Below, piece after piece: positions 12,794 to 23,480 of a DNA stretch of 64,000 nucleotides. The stretch is from Triglochin maritima (lineage: Eukaryota; Streptophyta; Magnoliopsida; Alismatales; Juncaginaceae). A program made the translations under genes and the position numbers. Below the pieces are notes generated by a model. It was not told the DNA's origin. It did not search any database and saw nothing but the letters and a program-made list of their open reading frames with translations. Each line of letters opens with the position of its first letter. The first letter of the stretch is position 1. The stretch spans positions 59,852,925-59,916,924 of the forward strand of contig OY821772.1 in NCBI GenBank assembly GCA_963682175.1, written 5' to 3'.

Positions 12794-13119
12794 TAAGAAC
12801 ACGAGTTAGAATTGGTGATCGTAGAAAGTGACCAGGATAAAGTTGGTCTACATACCGTGATGGTAGTCTTAATTAAGTGATGGTACTTTCGATTTTGGAG
12901 ACACATGGACTCCTTAATTAACAGGGCCATGAGGTTCATCAGTATCCAACTCAACATTTATTTGCGTGAATAATAACTGCATTTGTGGGACCATTAATTA
13001 TGCATGCTTAGTATATTTATTTGTATTTTTTTATGACCTGAAATTCTTCAGCACCAAGAAATAATTAATTACATTATTGGAGTTCGAACTTGTGGTTGGA
13101 GAGGAATATTCTACTTCTT

Positions 13120-13271
13120 CCAACTAGCATTGCTACGGTCAGTGAGACTATATTTGCATCTGGCGGTGAAACTGTATACCGACGTCTTCAAGTCCGACTA
13201 ATGTTTTTCCGTCGGTGTAAGTTATCAATCACGGTTATTGTCTGTCGGTAAATCACAGTTCTGCTGTAGTG
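13120..13271 (-). mobile_element. Possible CACTA (En/Spm-like) end fragment
   Basis: Read on the minus strand this begins CACTACAGCAGAACTGTG and is followed by repeated CCGACRG-type words, as in subterminal regions of CACTA elements. It is absent from copy B of the duplicated segment. The other terminus was not found, so this is at most a fragment. Confidence 0.4.
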
Positions 13272-13477
13272 CTTGTTCATTAGTCTGTAATTAACAAAGA
13301 TATCTGTGTACTATTATTTGTAGGCGTATAAGTTTTGATTGTGGTGAGCGCGCGGTAGACCACCATGTCTCTTTTTCCCCACCAATTGAACTCGTTTTGG
13401 CCACGCGGTCATGGCAAAGCCACTTTTCTGCTGAGTATCTTTATGTGGCACTAATGGGTACCACAAACATTGCACTT

Positions 13478-14290
13478 TTAAAACAAAAAAGAAATGTTTT
13501 TTTACTTGGGTGTGCTTGCAAAATAGCTATATATAGGATTTTTGCACATGCGAGAGTGGAATTTGACCTGGTACACTTGTGAATTAGATTGGAATTTGAC
13601 CTGGTACACTTGTGAATTAGACGAATTGGCTCGGTGCACCTACGTTTGCCCGACGTTGACGTCGTTTTGCCTTGTTCAGCCCTTCCACGTACTCCTAATT
13701 CAACTCTGCTTGTAAAACATGCATCCATCCCACTAACCCGGAATTTCAGCTCCACAAGCTTATCCAATGCAAAGTCCACTTTTCTATTGGTTAGGAATGT
13801 CGGAGATAGATGGTGTAATCAGTGTCATCAAACTACTGGAAAAACACACAATGATCTGGACTCTACAAAAGTTTTAAACAAGCATTTCTTCAAATACCTT
13901 GTACAAAATACTCTAGAAATTAAATTCAAATTTACTAATTGATCTATAAACCCTGTAATATACTTCACGCAACACCAAAAACGACGCCGTATCGGAAGCG
14001 TTTATTTTCGTCGTGTCGTCACTCTTTAAGAGATAGACATGTTTTGATATGAGTGGGACTGAGGAAGACTCCGTACGGTGGGGGAAGAGATTTGGGGGTC
14101 GCCTTGGTGGTCATGGGTAGTTAATAGACAGGTAAAATGGGAGGGAATTAATATTAACATTAAAGTGAAGGAAAGCGTCGGACTTAACGTAATATTGGAA
14201 AGACGACGTCAACGTCGGGACGTGCACCAAGCCATTTCTTTTGTATAACTGTTTTGCAAGTACACCCATAAAAAAAAGAACTTCAGAAAA
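13478..14290. mobile_element. Non-autonomous Mutator-like element with long TIRs
   Basis: The 813 bp insertion is bordered by a 9 bp direct repeat ATTGCACTT (13469-13477 and 14291-14299). Copy B has a single copy of this site (near 23999), showing the pre-insertion state. Inverted arms include GGGTGTGCTTGCAAAATAG on the left and its counterpart near 14255, and continue inward to GCCCGACGTTGACGTCG (13648-13664) facing GACGACGTCAACGTCGGG (14203-14220). No transposase is present. A 9 bp duplication with long TIRs is the Mutator signature. Confidence 0.8.
13557..13622 (+). repeat. 33 bp tandem duplication
   Basis: Two adjacent units beginning TGGAATTTGACCTGG, at 13557-13589 and 13590-13622, are identical apart from the last base. 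They lie inside the left arm of the Mutator-like element. Confidence 0.9.
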
Positions 14291-15880
14291 ATTGCACTTT
14301 GGTCAATAATAGTTGCACATTAGGATGCATATCCGACCCGATTACTGTCGGCATGCCCACATCAGATCTTACACCTGTATTTATTTTTTATATTTTTGGG
14401 GGAAAGTTCGTATTGTGTGTACTTCTTACATAACACGGCCATTTCTTAGATTATCAATCGCCATTGCAAACTGCTACTGAGCTGCCGACTTAAAACAGCC
14501 GAAGAGACAAGTCGTTGTCGACAAATATATGTGTGATATCCATAGCTTTTAACTTTTGGCTGGAGAATATCCTTACAAAGTAATGTGCAGTAGTACTACT
14601 AGAATCGATTGCTTTGGTGCCGTTACCGTCGTATGGTTTTCTTGATCTTGGGTTTTCATGATTTTTTTAATGATACATAATGGAATAATATTATGTTAAT
14701 GTCCAAGAAAACAGGAGCACCAATGTTTAATGGTTATGGAGTAGTCTATTAGAGCGTAAATGACATTGTCCGGGTACCCCACCCGTCTTGTTTCATCTTT
14801 TTGTCATGCCAGTTTTTTTCTTTACCATGTTAGCTCACCGTTACACTCAAAAAATCACCTTAATCACGCTAGGGTTACCCCATCAACTCTACATTCTCTC
14901 ACATCTATGTTGTTTAGAGATCAATCTTAAATAAAATATAAAAAAATCACAAATATTTTTTACAAAATCAAAACAAATAAATAACATATTTTCAGAAATT
15001 TGTTTTTAAAAATAATTTAAGACGAATTCATAATTTTTTTTAACAAATAAAAAAATCTATTTTTTCCCCTTCAAACCAATGGGACGACATCGTGCATGGT
15101 AATCATTACTACGTACTGCTACATACAAATTAGGGTAACTTCAAATTTATGGGTATGACGTGCTTATCAAAAAAGAATTTTTGGGTGTGACGTTACCTAC
15201 CTTTGAGGTGTCCCCAGCTGGCCAGCTCAGATCACGTTTGGAATTTTATTCTTACTAAAGGTTAAATTAATGTAGAATCACGTCACGTCTAGCTCACCTT
15301 TGATTTGGTTTTGAATCTGACAATGTTAACTAGAACACCTCGATCGTGACATCTACGTACTAATGATTGTTTTTGGAAATAAACGTACTAATGAATGATA
15401 ACCTCTCAGAATCGTGTTTTATCCCGTCATTTCAATAACTAGATTTGATCCAGTGCATTTGGTAAACTATATTCTGCGTTGACAATAAATTAACTTTTGA
15501 ATATAATTAGTATCAACGTTATTATGAATGAAACCCGTTATGTGTTGTTACCTTCTATCTTGTTTTTCTTTCCAATTCATTCACTCACTGGAACGACACG
15601 AGGCAATTCCACAACCTAAAAAGAGATTACGTAGAGATTTCAACACTGTATGGATGAAATGAAGGTAATAAATTACAAAATGCACTATCGTTTTCACTTA
15701 TCCGGATCAGTTGTTGGTTATTTGCATGCAACTAAAAGAATGTCATGTTTGACAAAGAAATTTGAGTCGAAAAGCTTAATTTGCGCTCCTCGGTAAGAAT
15801 ATTTGACGAGCGCATGCATGCCGACACAAATAGAACCATATCGTATCCGCAATTATTGATCAAAGTGGCGAGTGTGCATT

Positions 15881-16586
15881 CAATGTTCAAAGTGGTCTTT
15901 TAGCCGAATGTAAGTTTAATGCTGGTTGGATTAAATAGTGAAGGTGCTCCACTATTTTTGCTTTTATATATCTACTTTCTACCGAGTATCAAAACTCATT
16001 TTAAATCGCAGGCATGACAATCGGCATATTGATATTTATGTTAGACTTAAGTGTGTTCAAATACATGGAAACATTATCAAATAACCTAGATCTACTACTA
16101 AATTATATATAAAATAACATAAAATAAATACTTAAAACTATAGGGAATTGAAGAACACAAAACGAAAACGAAACTTTAGGGAATTGATTTTCAATTGTTT
16201 TTCCCTAGACTTGATGATAGATAATTCTTTTGAATTTTGGGAGAAATTTAGGAAGATGATGATGGAAATTAAATAGGGGAACAATTGAGAGCGAAAACTT
16301 TTATTTATAGATTTTGTGTGGGGTAGTTTCTTCCATTAAAATAATTACTCACTAACACAAGTAATAGATATGCATGACTTTAATTAATTAATTAATTGAT
16401 GAAATAATATAAATCACATAATAATATAACAAATCAATCTATAATCTTAACTATCTTGAGATTATGGATCTCCAGGGCCAACTAAGCAAATCCCAATTGG
16501 TCAGGGTGGGTCCACTATGAGACGAGAATCAGCTAGTTAGAACATGAAATGATGGCCAGTGCGCATATATATGTTAAGTTAGTTGT
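15881..16586. other. AT-rich spacer with (AATT)n
   Basis: A short AATT microsatellite occurs near 16380-16398. Nothing else is recognised. Confidence 0.5.
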
Positions 16587-17087
16587 TGTTGGGTGTGAAT
16601 CTGACTCAACTTCGGGAGATGGGAGAACCTGCGTGACAAGACTAAATGTTACACGCGTAGTTTGGTAACACAATATAATAACCAACACGTGCAAACAAAT
16701 TAACATGAACCAACAAGAACAACCAATACAAGCACGCTAGGGGTTTTAACGTGGAAAACCCACAACATGCAAAAGTCACAGACTATTCGACATCTAATCA
16801 ACAAGTTAGAAGTGTTGGTCATCCCAAATCAACTTTACCAGAAAACTTCCAAACCCTTACCGAGAAAAGCTTGAACTCCTTGATGTGTTGGTGGTGCAGG
16901 GGAACTTTAGAATAGGAGCAAAACGCCAATTCCTCTTCTTTCCTCTCCTCTCTCTGGATTTCTCTTCGTCCCAACACAAACATGGTTAGGGTATTCAACC
17001 CATTGTTAGTAGGACCCACGTCGGCCTAAATATCTAGCCCTCTAGCCCATAGAGGTGTCCAAAGAGCTCTTGAATTCAAGGATTACA
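16587..17087 (-). mobile_element. LTR of an old minus-strand copia element
   Basis: On the minus strand the segment starts TGTAATCCTTGAATTC directly after a purine-rich CAAGAGAGAT tract and ends CACCCAACA. It includes GGGTTTTCCACGTTAAAA, a sequence common in copia LTRs. The adjacent 17088-17391 holds the matching decayed RNase H end, so this is the 3' LTR. It has no GGTCGACC palindrome. Confidence 0.6.
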
Positions 17088-17391
17088 ATCTCTCTTGAAA
17101 CATCTTTCGTCAACGTACGTACATATCTGATGGATTTTCGTCAATGTGGATTTTCTACAACTTCATTTGTTGCTTCTCAATCATATTATGCATTCAATGA
17201 TATTTGACATCAGAGTGTTTAGTTTTGGTCTTCTGGGATGGTATGAAGCATACTCTAACTATCACAGTAAATTACTGCATTTTACTATTCCACTCCTAGC
17301 TCGAGGAGAAAATGAGTAAATCATAACAACACTTTCCCATCTTCTGTATAGTTGCAATATACTCTACTACTATTTGGTTGAAAACACTACA
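17088..17391 (-). pseudogene. Decayed copia RNase H C-terminus
   Basis: Read on the minus strand, fragments such as VEYIAT, VIYCDS, KTKHSDVKYH and KIHIDENPSDM follow the order of the end of a Ty1/copia RNase H, interrupted by stops and a frameshift. The younger copia element at 17397 is inserted in it, so its upstream part would lie beyond 23015, where I could not recognise it with confidence. Confidence 0.6.
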
Positions 17392-17396
17392 CATAC

Positions 17397-18203
17397 TGTT
17401 GTTGTTTACCTTGAATATATGATTAAAGTATTCGTGGAATAAAACAGACATTCGGTCGACCGGAATGCGTTCGGTCGACCGGATGTGTGTTCTGATTTGT
17501 CCAGCAACAACGTCTGTCGTGTTTCGGTCGACCGAGAGGAGCTGTTCGGTCGACCGGGCACACACGAGGAGCTAGGCAAAAGTGCATGTCTATTTTCGGT
17601 CGACCAGAACTTTAAGTGTTCGGTCGACCGAGTATGTACTCGAGTAAACAGGAAAAGTGCATGTCCAATTTCGGTCGACCGCTACTTAAGGTCTGGTCGA
17701 CCGATGGAACCTATTTTGCGCTACGGTTAGAAGATCGGTCGACCGAAGCACCCGTTCGATCGACCGTTTGACCCAGTTCTGCCCACGATTTGCACATTTT
17801 TCCACGCAATTTTGGTGCAATTTATACTTGTTTTGGTCTAATATATAAATGTAATTTCGTCACCCTTTGTAATATAGAACAATTAGATTGATTGTTATTG
17901 TCTACTTTACATTCTTAAGAGAAAAGAGAGAGAACATCCTTGTTGATTCGGTGGGAGCAATTTAGCCGGGTATTCTCGTCGGTTGTTCGTGTCTCCTGTA
18001 AGTCTCTCTTTGTAATACGTTTTCTCTATAATAGATTTGGAGTTGTGTCGTCCGTGGTTTTCCCTTATTGGGTTTCCACGTTAAATCTTACGTGTTTTTG
18101 TGTGGTTTGGTTTTTTTGGATTTGCATTTGTTCTCAATTTCCGTCAATTGGATTTGCTATTTTGATTCCGCTGCGTACTTGGAATTGGTTTTAATTCCTA
18201 ACA
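17397..18203 (+). repeat. 5' LTR of copia element
   Basis: It starts TGTTGTTGTTTACC and ends AATTCCTAACA. The U3 part (17455-17765) is packed with CGGTCGACCG words. A TATA-like TAATATATAAATG follows near 17839. The transcription start and U5 lie beyond, including GGGTTTCCACGTTAAATC near 18068. Confidence 0.92.
17455..17765. repeat. CGGTCGACCG palindrome cluster in copia 5' LTR U3
   Basis: About ten full or near-full copies of the self-complementary word CGGTCGACCG. Start-to-start distances between neighbours are mostly 19-24 bp within pairs. ACTTAAGG occurs between two of them, and CTTTAAGTG between another two. The block ends about 75 bp before the TATA-like sequence. Confidence 0.9.
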
Positions 18204-18205
18204 AC

Positions 18206-18217
18206 TGGTATCAGAGC
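18206..18217 (+). other. Primer binding site, initiator tRNA-Met
   Basis: TGGTATCAGAGC lies 2 bp after the 5' LTR and is complementary to the 3' end of plant initiator tRNA-Met. Confidence 0.93.
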
Positions 18218-18266
18218 TTTTGGTCCGAATTTTTGGGGTTTTCATTGATCTTTTTGGCAAGTACGC

Positions 18267-21200
18267 ATGACAAATCATTGGAAGATTGAGAAGTTGAGCC
18301 GAGATATGAATTTCGGCTTGTGGCAAGTCAAGATGCACACAATCCTGGTGCAGCAAGAGGTGGAGGATGTTCTTGAGGGCATGGACAAGTTGCCAAAAGA
18401 AATGTCCGATCAAGACAAGTTGAAGCTTGATCGTAAGGCGATGTCAACCATTAAGTTCTCGTTGTCTGACGAAGTTCTGAGAGAAGTATTGAAGGAGAAG
18501 ACGGTTGCAAGTATGTGGAAGAAACTAGAGGAAGTCTACATGAAGAAGTCACTTGCGAGCGGGATTATCTTGAAGAAGAAGTTGTTCATAGTCAAGATGA
18601 CGTCAGGTGTCTCCCTTCAGCAACACTTGGATGATTTCAATGCAATCATCATGGATTTGAAGAAAGTAGAAGCAAGGTTTTCTGATGAGGATCGGGCAAT
18701 CCTTTTACTTTGCTCGTTGAGTTATTCATATGATCACTTCGTGAAGACAATGATGTATAGCAGGACCGACATCTCTCATGTGGATATCAAAACACACTCT
18801 CCTCCAAATCGGACATGGAGAAGAGGTCTGATGGTTTCGAGTTGAGCAAAAGTGAAGCACTTGTTGCTCGTGGTAAGGGGAAAGAGAGGAGTTTCTCAAA
18901 GAACACCTCTAAGACCAAGTCGAAGGACAAAGATATTATTTGTCATTACTGCAAGAAGAAGTGTCACAAGATATCAGAATGTTTTAAGCTATAGAAAAGA
19001 GAGAAGCATAGGGGTTCTAGTAGTGGTGATCAGTCAGGTTTGAATGTTGCCAAGTCCGATTCTGATTTTGTGTTGGCAACTACAGGTTCTTTAGAAGCTT
19101 CTGACGATTGGGTAATTGACACGGGCAGTACATTCCACTTAACTCTGAATAAATAGTGGTTTTCATCTTATGAAACAATATCAGGTGGAATGGTTGCGAT
19201 GGGCAACAGTGACAGGTGCGAGGTTGCAGGAATTGACACTGTCGGATTGAGGACCCACGATGGCCTAGTCAAGATTTTGTCGGATGTGCGACATGTTCCA
19301 AAGGCGAGCAAGAATCTGATTTCAGTAGGCAGTCTGACTGCAAAGGGCTACAAGTTCAGTGGTGAGGATGACTGCTTATCCATCACCAAAGGATCACTTA
19401 TTCTGATGAAGGGAAAAAAGCTTGGACCCGATAAGCTTTATATGCTTAAAGGAGAAACTGTGGTGGGTGACGCAGCTGTAGCGTCATCATTGTCTGGTGA
19501 GGAGAATGCCCAACTTTGGCATATGAGGTTGGGGCACATGAGCGAGAAAGGCATGGTGGTGTTGAGCAAACGTGGTTTGTTTGGAAGTCAGAAAATCGGC
19601 AGTCTGGACTTCCGTAAATTTTTTGTTTTGGGGAAGCAGAAGAGGGTTAGCTTCTCAGCAGCAAAGCACATCACCGAGGCCACTTTAGATTATGTCCATT
19701 CTGATTTATGGGGACCCTCTCAGGTTCCATCAAAAGGTGGGGCTCGCTACATGCTCACATTTATTGATGATTTCTCCAGGAAAACTTGGGGTTTATATTC
19801 TGAAACAAAAGAGCGATGTGTTTCAGAATTTTCAGCACTGGAAGGTTATGATTGAGAATCTAACAGGAAATAAAATTAAGGTTCTAAGGACGGATAATGG
19901 TTTGGAGTTTTGTTCCTCAGAGTTTACGATTTCTGCAAGGATGAAGGAATCGTGAGACACCGAATCGTACGTCACACACCACAACAGAACGGAGTAGCAG
20001 AATGTCTAAATCGAACTCTCTTGAAGAGAGCTAGATGTATGCTTCTGAATGCTGACCTGGCTAAGGATTTTTGGGCAGAAGCAGTGTGTACCGCTTGTTA
20101 TTTAGTGAATCACACCGTTTTGGACATGAGAACACCGGAAGAAGTTCCGACAGGTGGAGCTTCAGATTTGTCCAAGTTGAGAGTCTTCGGTTGTCCAGCG
20201 TACGCACATGTAGATCAAGGAAAGTTGAATGCTCGGTCGTTGAAGTGTATATTCCTTGACTACGATTTGGGTGTGAAGGGTTATCGTCTGTGGTGCAAGG
20301 AATCTCAGAATCTCATGGTTGAAAGAAATATTGTCTTTAGTGAGCTTCCTATGTTACCTTCCAGGAAAGACACTGTTATTTCTACTCCTGTGTAAAGTGG
20401 GACTCCGGTTCAGGTGGAGCCACCCGTAGTGACTGTTGATGAGAATTCCAGTGTGAGACAAGGAGAGAGTTCGAAATCTGAGGAAGATGAAAAGTATTTG
20501 TTGGCAAGGGACAGAGAGAGACGGCTGACCAAGAAACCCCGTAGATACGTCGAATCAGTCCTTGCATATGCTCTTAGTTCAGCTGAAGATATTGGAACCT
20601 TTGGTGAGCCGAGCAAGTATTCAAAGGAAATTTTGGCACCCGATTCAGCTACTTGGGTGGGTGCAATGAATGAAAATATGGAGTCTCTTCATAAGAATCA
20701 AACTTGGAAGCTGGTAGAACTTCCAAAAGGAAAAAAGGTCGTTAACTGCAAATGAGTCTTAAAGAAGAAAATTGAGGGTCTCCCAGATGTGAGTTACAAA
20801 GCTCGATTAGTTGCTCGTGGTTTTAGTCAGGTGGAGGGTGTGGATTATAACGATATTTTCTCACCCGTTGTGAAGCATACTTCTATTCGTGTTTTGTTGA
20901 GTTTAGTTGCAATTCATGATTTAAAGTTAGAGCAACTAGATGTGAAGACTACTTTCCTACATGGAGAATTAGAGGAGCAAATTTACATGTCCCCGCCGGA
21001 GGGCTTTGTGGTCGAGGGTAAAGAGAATCAGGTCTGTTTGCTGAAGAAGTCGCTTTATGGGTTAAAGCAGTCGCCTCGACAATGGTATAAAATATTTAAT
21101 TCTTTTATGGTTGGACATGGGTACAACAGATCCCAGTACGATTGATGTGTTTACACAAAGGTATTTCCGGATGACTCTCTTGTTTTATTATTACTCTATG

Positions 21201-22127
21201 TAGATGATATGTTGGTAGCAGCTAAGGACAAGTCTAAAATTTCTGAGCTTAAAGAATTGTTAAAGGCTGAGTTCGAGATGAAGGATCTCGGTTCAGCGAA
21301 GATGATTCTAGGTATGGAGATACGTCGCGATCGTACATGCAAGAGTTTGTTTCTCTCCCAGCAGCAATATATTGAGAAAGTCTTGCATAGTTTTGGCATA
21401 GAAGATGTCAAGTCTGAAAGATTCCTCTCGCCGTAATGAGGAGGATAAGGCATACATGTCACGTGTGCCTTATACTAGTGCAGTTGGCAGCTTGATGTAT
21501 GCTATGATATGCACTCGTCCAGATATAGCTCAGGCGGTCAGCGTTGTGAGCCATTATATGTCGAATCCAGGAAATGAGCATTGGTAAGCCGTGAAGTGGA
21601 TTCTCCGGTATCTAAAAGGTACAACTAAGCTATCTCTGAAATTTGGTCGATCTTCGTATTCGTTGATGGGGTTTGTAGATGTCGATTACGCAGGAGACCG
21701 CGATATACGAATATCTATGACTGGTTATGTGTTCATTGTTGGGAGCACAACTATTAGCTGGAAAGCGATGTTGCAACACACTGTTGCTTTGTCTACAACA
21801 GAGGCAGAGTATATGGCAGCGACCGAGGGTATAAATGAAGCTCTTTGGCAGAAAAGTTTATTTGGAGAGCTTAGTCCATGTCAAAATACAGTGGTTGTTT
21901 ATTGTGATTGTCAGAGTGTCATTCATCTGACAAAGGATCAGATGTACCACGAGAGGACGAAGCATATCGACGTCCGTTATCACTTCATTCGGGAAGTTGT
22001 TGCTGAAGGAGGTGTAGTGGTGATGAAGGTGGGCACTGAAGATAATCTGGCTGATATCTTGACGAAGACAGTTATTTCAACTAAGTTCATCGTATGCGTG
22101 AACTTAATTGGTTTGAGTTCCAAGTAG
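18267..22127 (+). pseudogene. Copia gag-pol polyprotein, multiply disrupted
   Basis: Gag runs from the ATG at 18267 (MTNHWKIEKLSRDMNFGLW) and goes out of frame before 18845. A CCHC-type CHYCKKKCHKISEC knuckle follows near 18940, then a stop. The protease motif WVIDTGST is near 19110. Integrase starts with WHMRLGH near 19518, but the two Cys of its HHCC zinc finger are replaced (LDFRKFFVLGKQ). Reverse transcriptase has LYVDDML near 21197, and RNase H has STTEAEYMAATEG near 21797. In-frame stops or shifts occur near 18844, 18991, 19156, 19853, 20394, 20753, 21143, 21435 and 21585. The family normally encodes one polyprotein of about 1300 residues, so this copy is dead. Confidence 0.9.
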
Positions 22128-22191
22128 ATGAGGCTAAGACGACGACACAATGAGGAAGGAAGTGTTCCTTCAAAGATTTTCGGGGGCTATT

Positions 22192-22209
22192 AAAGGGAAA
22201 GGTGGAGAT
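22192..22209 (+). other. Polypurine tract
   Basis: AAAGGGAAAGGTGGAGAT abuts the 3' LTR; it is the usual plus-strand primer for copia elements. Confidence 0.85.
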
Positions 22210-23014
22210 TGTTGTTGTTTACCTTGAAAATGTGATTAAAGTATTCATGGAATAAAACAGACATTCGGTCGACCGGATGTGCGTTCGGTCGACCGGGCAC
22301 ACACGAGGAGATGGGCAAAAGTGCTTGTCTATTTTCGGTCGACCGGAACTTAAGTGTTCGGTCGACCGGGCACACACTAGGAGCTGGGCAAAAGTGTCTG
22401 TCCATTTTCGGTCGACCGGAACTTAAGTGTTCGGTCGACCGAGTATGCACTCGTGTAAACAGGAAAAGTGCATGTCCAATTTCGGTCGACCGCTACTTAA
22501 GGTCTGATCGACTGATGGAACCTGTTTTGCGATACGGTTAGAAGATCGGTTGACCGAAGCACCCGTTCGGTCGACCGTTTGACCCAATTCTGCCCACGAT
22601 TTGCACATTTCTCCACGCGATTTTGGTGCAACTTATACTTGTTTTGACCTAATATATAAAAGTAATTTCGTCCCCCTTTGTAATATAGAACAATTAGATT
22701 GATTGTTATTGTCTACTTTACATTCTTAAGAGAAAAAAGAGAGAACATCATTGTTGATTCGGTGGGAGCAATTTTGCCAGGTATTCTCGAATGTTGTTCG
22801 TTTCTCCTGTAAGCATCTCTTTGTAATACGTTTTCTCTATAGTAGATTTAGAGTTGTGTCGCCCGTGGTTTTTCTTTATTGGGTTTCCACGTTAAATCTT
22901 GCGTGTTTTTGTGTGGTTTGGTTTTTTTGGATTTGTATTTGTTCTCAATTTCCGTTAATTGGATTTGCTATTTTGATTCCGCTGCGTATTTGGAATTGAT
23001 TTTAATTCTTAACA
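22210..23014 (+). repeat. 3' LTR of copia element
   Basis: It matches the 5' LTR along its length. The CGGTCGACCG-rich block (22264-22577) is organised differently: a unit containing GGGCACACAC..GGAGCTGGGCAAAAGTG is duplicated here, while the 5' LTR carries a different extra unit. TATA-like sequence is near 22650. Confidence 0.92.
22264..22577. repeat. CGGTCGACCG palindrome cluster in copia 3' LTR U3
   Basis: Equivalent block to that in the 5' LTR, with about ten copies. ACTTAAGTG follows two of the palindromes. One member has decayed to GGTTGACC and one to GATCGACT, changes consistent with C-to-T transitions. Confidence 0.9.
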
Positions 23015-23019
23015 CATAC

Positions 23020-23480
23020 TATAACTTGAATTGCATGAAATTGCTTCCTTTGCGATTGTGAATAAATGCTTAGAAATAGATTTTTTATAATCTTGGTCTC
23101 CTACCTTGTCAGCATATCTATATATTTTTCCAATAAAGTATCAGATCCACCAAAACATTTTTTTGGCAGTTTGCGAAGTATCAGATCACCAATACATTTC
23201 AAGAAATTTCATCATAATCATTGAATTCTAATTTTTCAAAACCTATATTTAATAAAAATGTGGTTACACATTTTTCTTTAAATTTTAAAGTTTATTTTTT
23301 CCTTTTATATACTTAACAAATACCACTTAGTCAAAACATATTTTTATACAAATAGTTTACAGGTTATGATCGATTTGTGTGGTATGTCTTGTGAGATAGA
23401 TTTATGTAGCATAAATAGGCAAAAAATGATGACACGAAGAGCACAATTAGCTGTCTTAGTGACGTCACACACGCAAAAAT
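23020..23480. other. AT-rich flank, possible remnant of older copia
   Basis: It should continue the copia fragment interrupted at 17392, but only the first 20 bases or so can be aligned plausibly. No other feature is seen. Confidence 0.35.

Larger units (their letters stand above)
12285..15880. repeat. Duplicated non-coding segment, copy A
   Basis: This stretch is collinear with 23481-27575 in the same orientation. Shared landmarks include CACGACACCGT-like sequence near 12297, GTAGGCGT near 13321, GGTCAATAATAGTTGCACAT near 14303, GCCATTGCAAACTGC near 14461 and GACGAGCGCATGCATGCCGA near 15804. Copy A carries at least two transposons absent from copy B (12382-12793 and 13478-14290) and probably a third unmatched block around 14752-15095. 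No gene is seen in either copy. It may be a segmental duplication or two copies of an unrecognised old element. Confidence 0.7.
17397..23014 (+). mobile_element. Complete Ty1/copia element (Tork/Tnt1-like), degenerate
   Basis: A 5618 bp element with LTRs of 807 bp (17397-18203) and 805 bp (22210-23014), each TG...CA. It has a perfect 5 bp target duplication CATAC (17392-17396 and 23015-23019). The primer binding site and polypurine tract are both in place. Domain order gag, protease, integrase, reverse transcriptase, RNase H is that of Ty1/copia. All domains are present but broken by several stops and frameshifts, so it cannot act autonomously. The two LTRs differ by indels as well as substitutions, so the insertion is not recent. 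Confidence 0.93.

Noticed and set aside
13634..13942. 102-residue frame in the Mutator-like element as a gene
   Set aside because: No recognisable domain, no splice or promoter context, and it runs across the element's arm.
17485..17730. Open frames with repeated SVDR peptides in several LTRs
   Set aside because: They are translations of the CGGTCGACCG repeats, not genes.
17455..17765. CRISPR-like array of regularly spaced palindromes
   Set aside because: The repeats are 8-10 bp, not 24-40 bp; they lie in LTRs of plant retrotransposons, spacing varies and there are no cas genes.
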